In this document: piece by piece, positions 5,396 through 5,446 of the stretch
Position numbering within the stretch: the first letter of the stretch is position 1
Layout of the letters: every line of letters starts with the position of its first letter
Source of the DNA: Jatrophihabitans sp.
Lineage (GTDB): Bacteria; Actinomycetota; Actinomycetes; Mycobacteriales; Jatrophihabitantaceae
DNA length: 5,446 nucleotides
Direction of reading: 5' to 3'
Assembly (NCBI GenBank): GCA_004299665.1
Contig: SCQZ01000108.1
Location: 1 to 5,446 of the forward strand
Position numbers and translations under genes: made by a program
Notes under the pieces: generated by a model
Seen by the model: the letters and a program-made list of their open reading frames with translations, nothing else
What the model was told of the DNA's origin: nothing
Databases searched by the model: none

Positions 5396-5446
5396 CTAGG
5401 GCCGGCCGTCCGCGAAGGCCTCGGCGGCCACCGCGGCGGCGCCCGG
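5396..5446 (-). CDS. C-terminal end of a convergent minus-strand gene (product unknown)
   Basis: Reading the minus strand from the right edge gives 16 open codons ending in TAG at 5398-5396, with the peptide tail AAVAAEAFADGRP. All 16 sense codons have G or C at the third position, and the few A or T bases fall at first or second positions, the signature of real coding sequence in this genome. The stop lies three bases beyond the amidase stop, so the two genes would be tail to tail with no room for separate terminators. The Ala-rich tail is too short to assign a family. Chance openness over 16 codons in GC-rich DNA is the main alternative. Confidence 0.5.
   Translation of the reverse strand, partial: PGAAAVAAEAFADGRP

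Overview
The window is very GC-rich, and its coding frames use almost only G or C at third codon positions. GTG starts are frequent, several genes seem to be transcribed without a leader, and the class II DAHP synthase closely resembles the mycobacterial enzyme. Together these point to a chromosomal segment of a high-GC actinobacterium; I cannot name the genus. All complete genes lie on the plus strand and look like ordinary core or housekeeping genes. I see no insertion sequence, phage gene, CRISPR array, tRNA or rRNA.

Layout. Positions 1-321 hold the C-terminal part of a VapC-like PIN-domain toxin cut by the left edge. After an 88-bp gap comes a lipoprotein L,D-transpeptidase (410-1420) with a lipobox, a Ser-Pro linker, one Ig-like domain and a YkuD catalytic domain. 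A perfect 24-bp palindrome begins two bases after its stop and leads into the class II DAHP synthase (1467-2843), the first enzyme of the shikimate pathway. The DAHP synthase stop overlaps the GTG start of a PLP-dependent low-specificity L-threonine aldolase (2840-3856), so these two are probably one translationally coupled operon. A gap with nested inverted repeats (3868-3903) follows. Next is an amidase-signature hydrolase resembling mycobacterial AmiC (about 3917-5392). The last 51 bases look like the C-terminus of a convergent minus-strand gene.

The genes do not form one obvious pathway: a toxin fragment, a cell-wall cross-linking enzyme, an aromatic amino acid entry enzyme coupled to a glycine/threonine enzyme, and an amidase. 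I found no convincing new multi-gene system. The most useful signals are regulatory or structural. A TANNNT box lies 6-8 bases upstream of the start codon at 410, 1467 and 3972, as in leaderless actinobacterial promoters. At the third site, however, the well-placed ATG is out of frame with the amidase. This implies a one-base indel near 3974-3992 or a non-obvious upstream start. The two palindromic intergenic regions are also worth checking.
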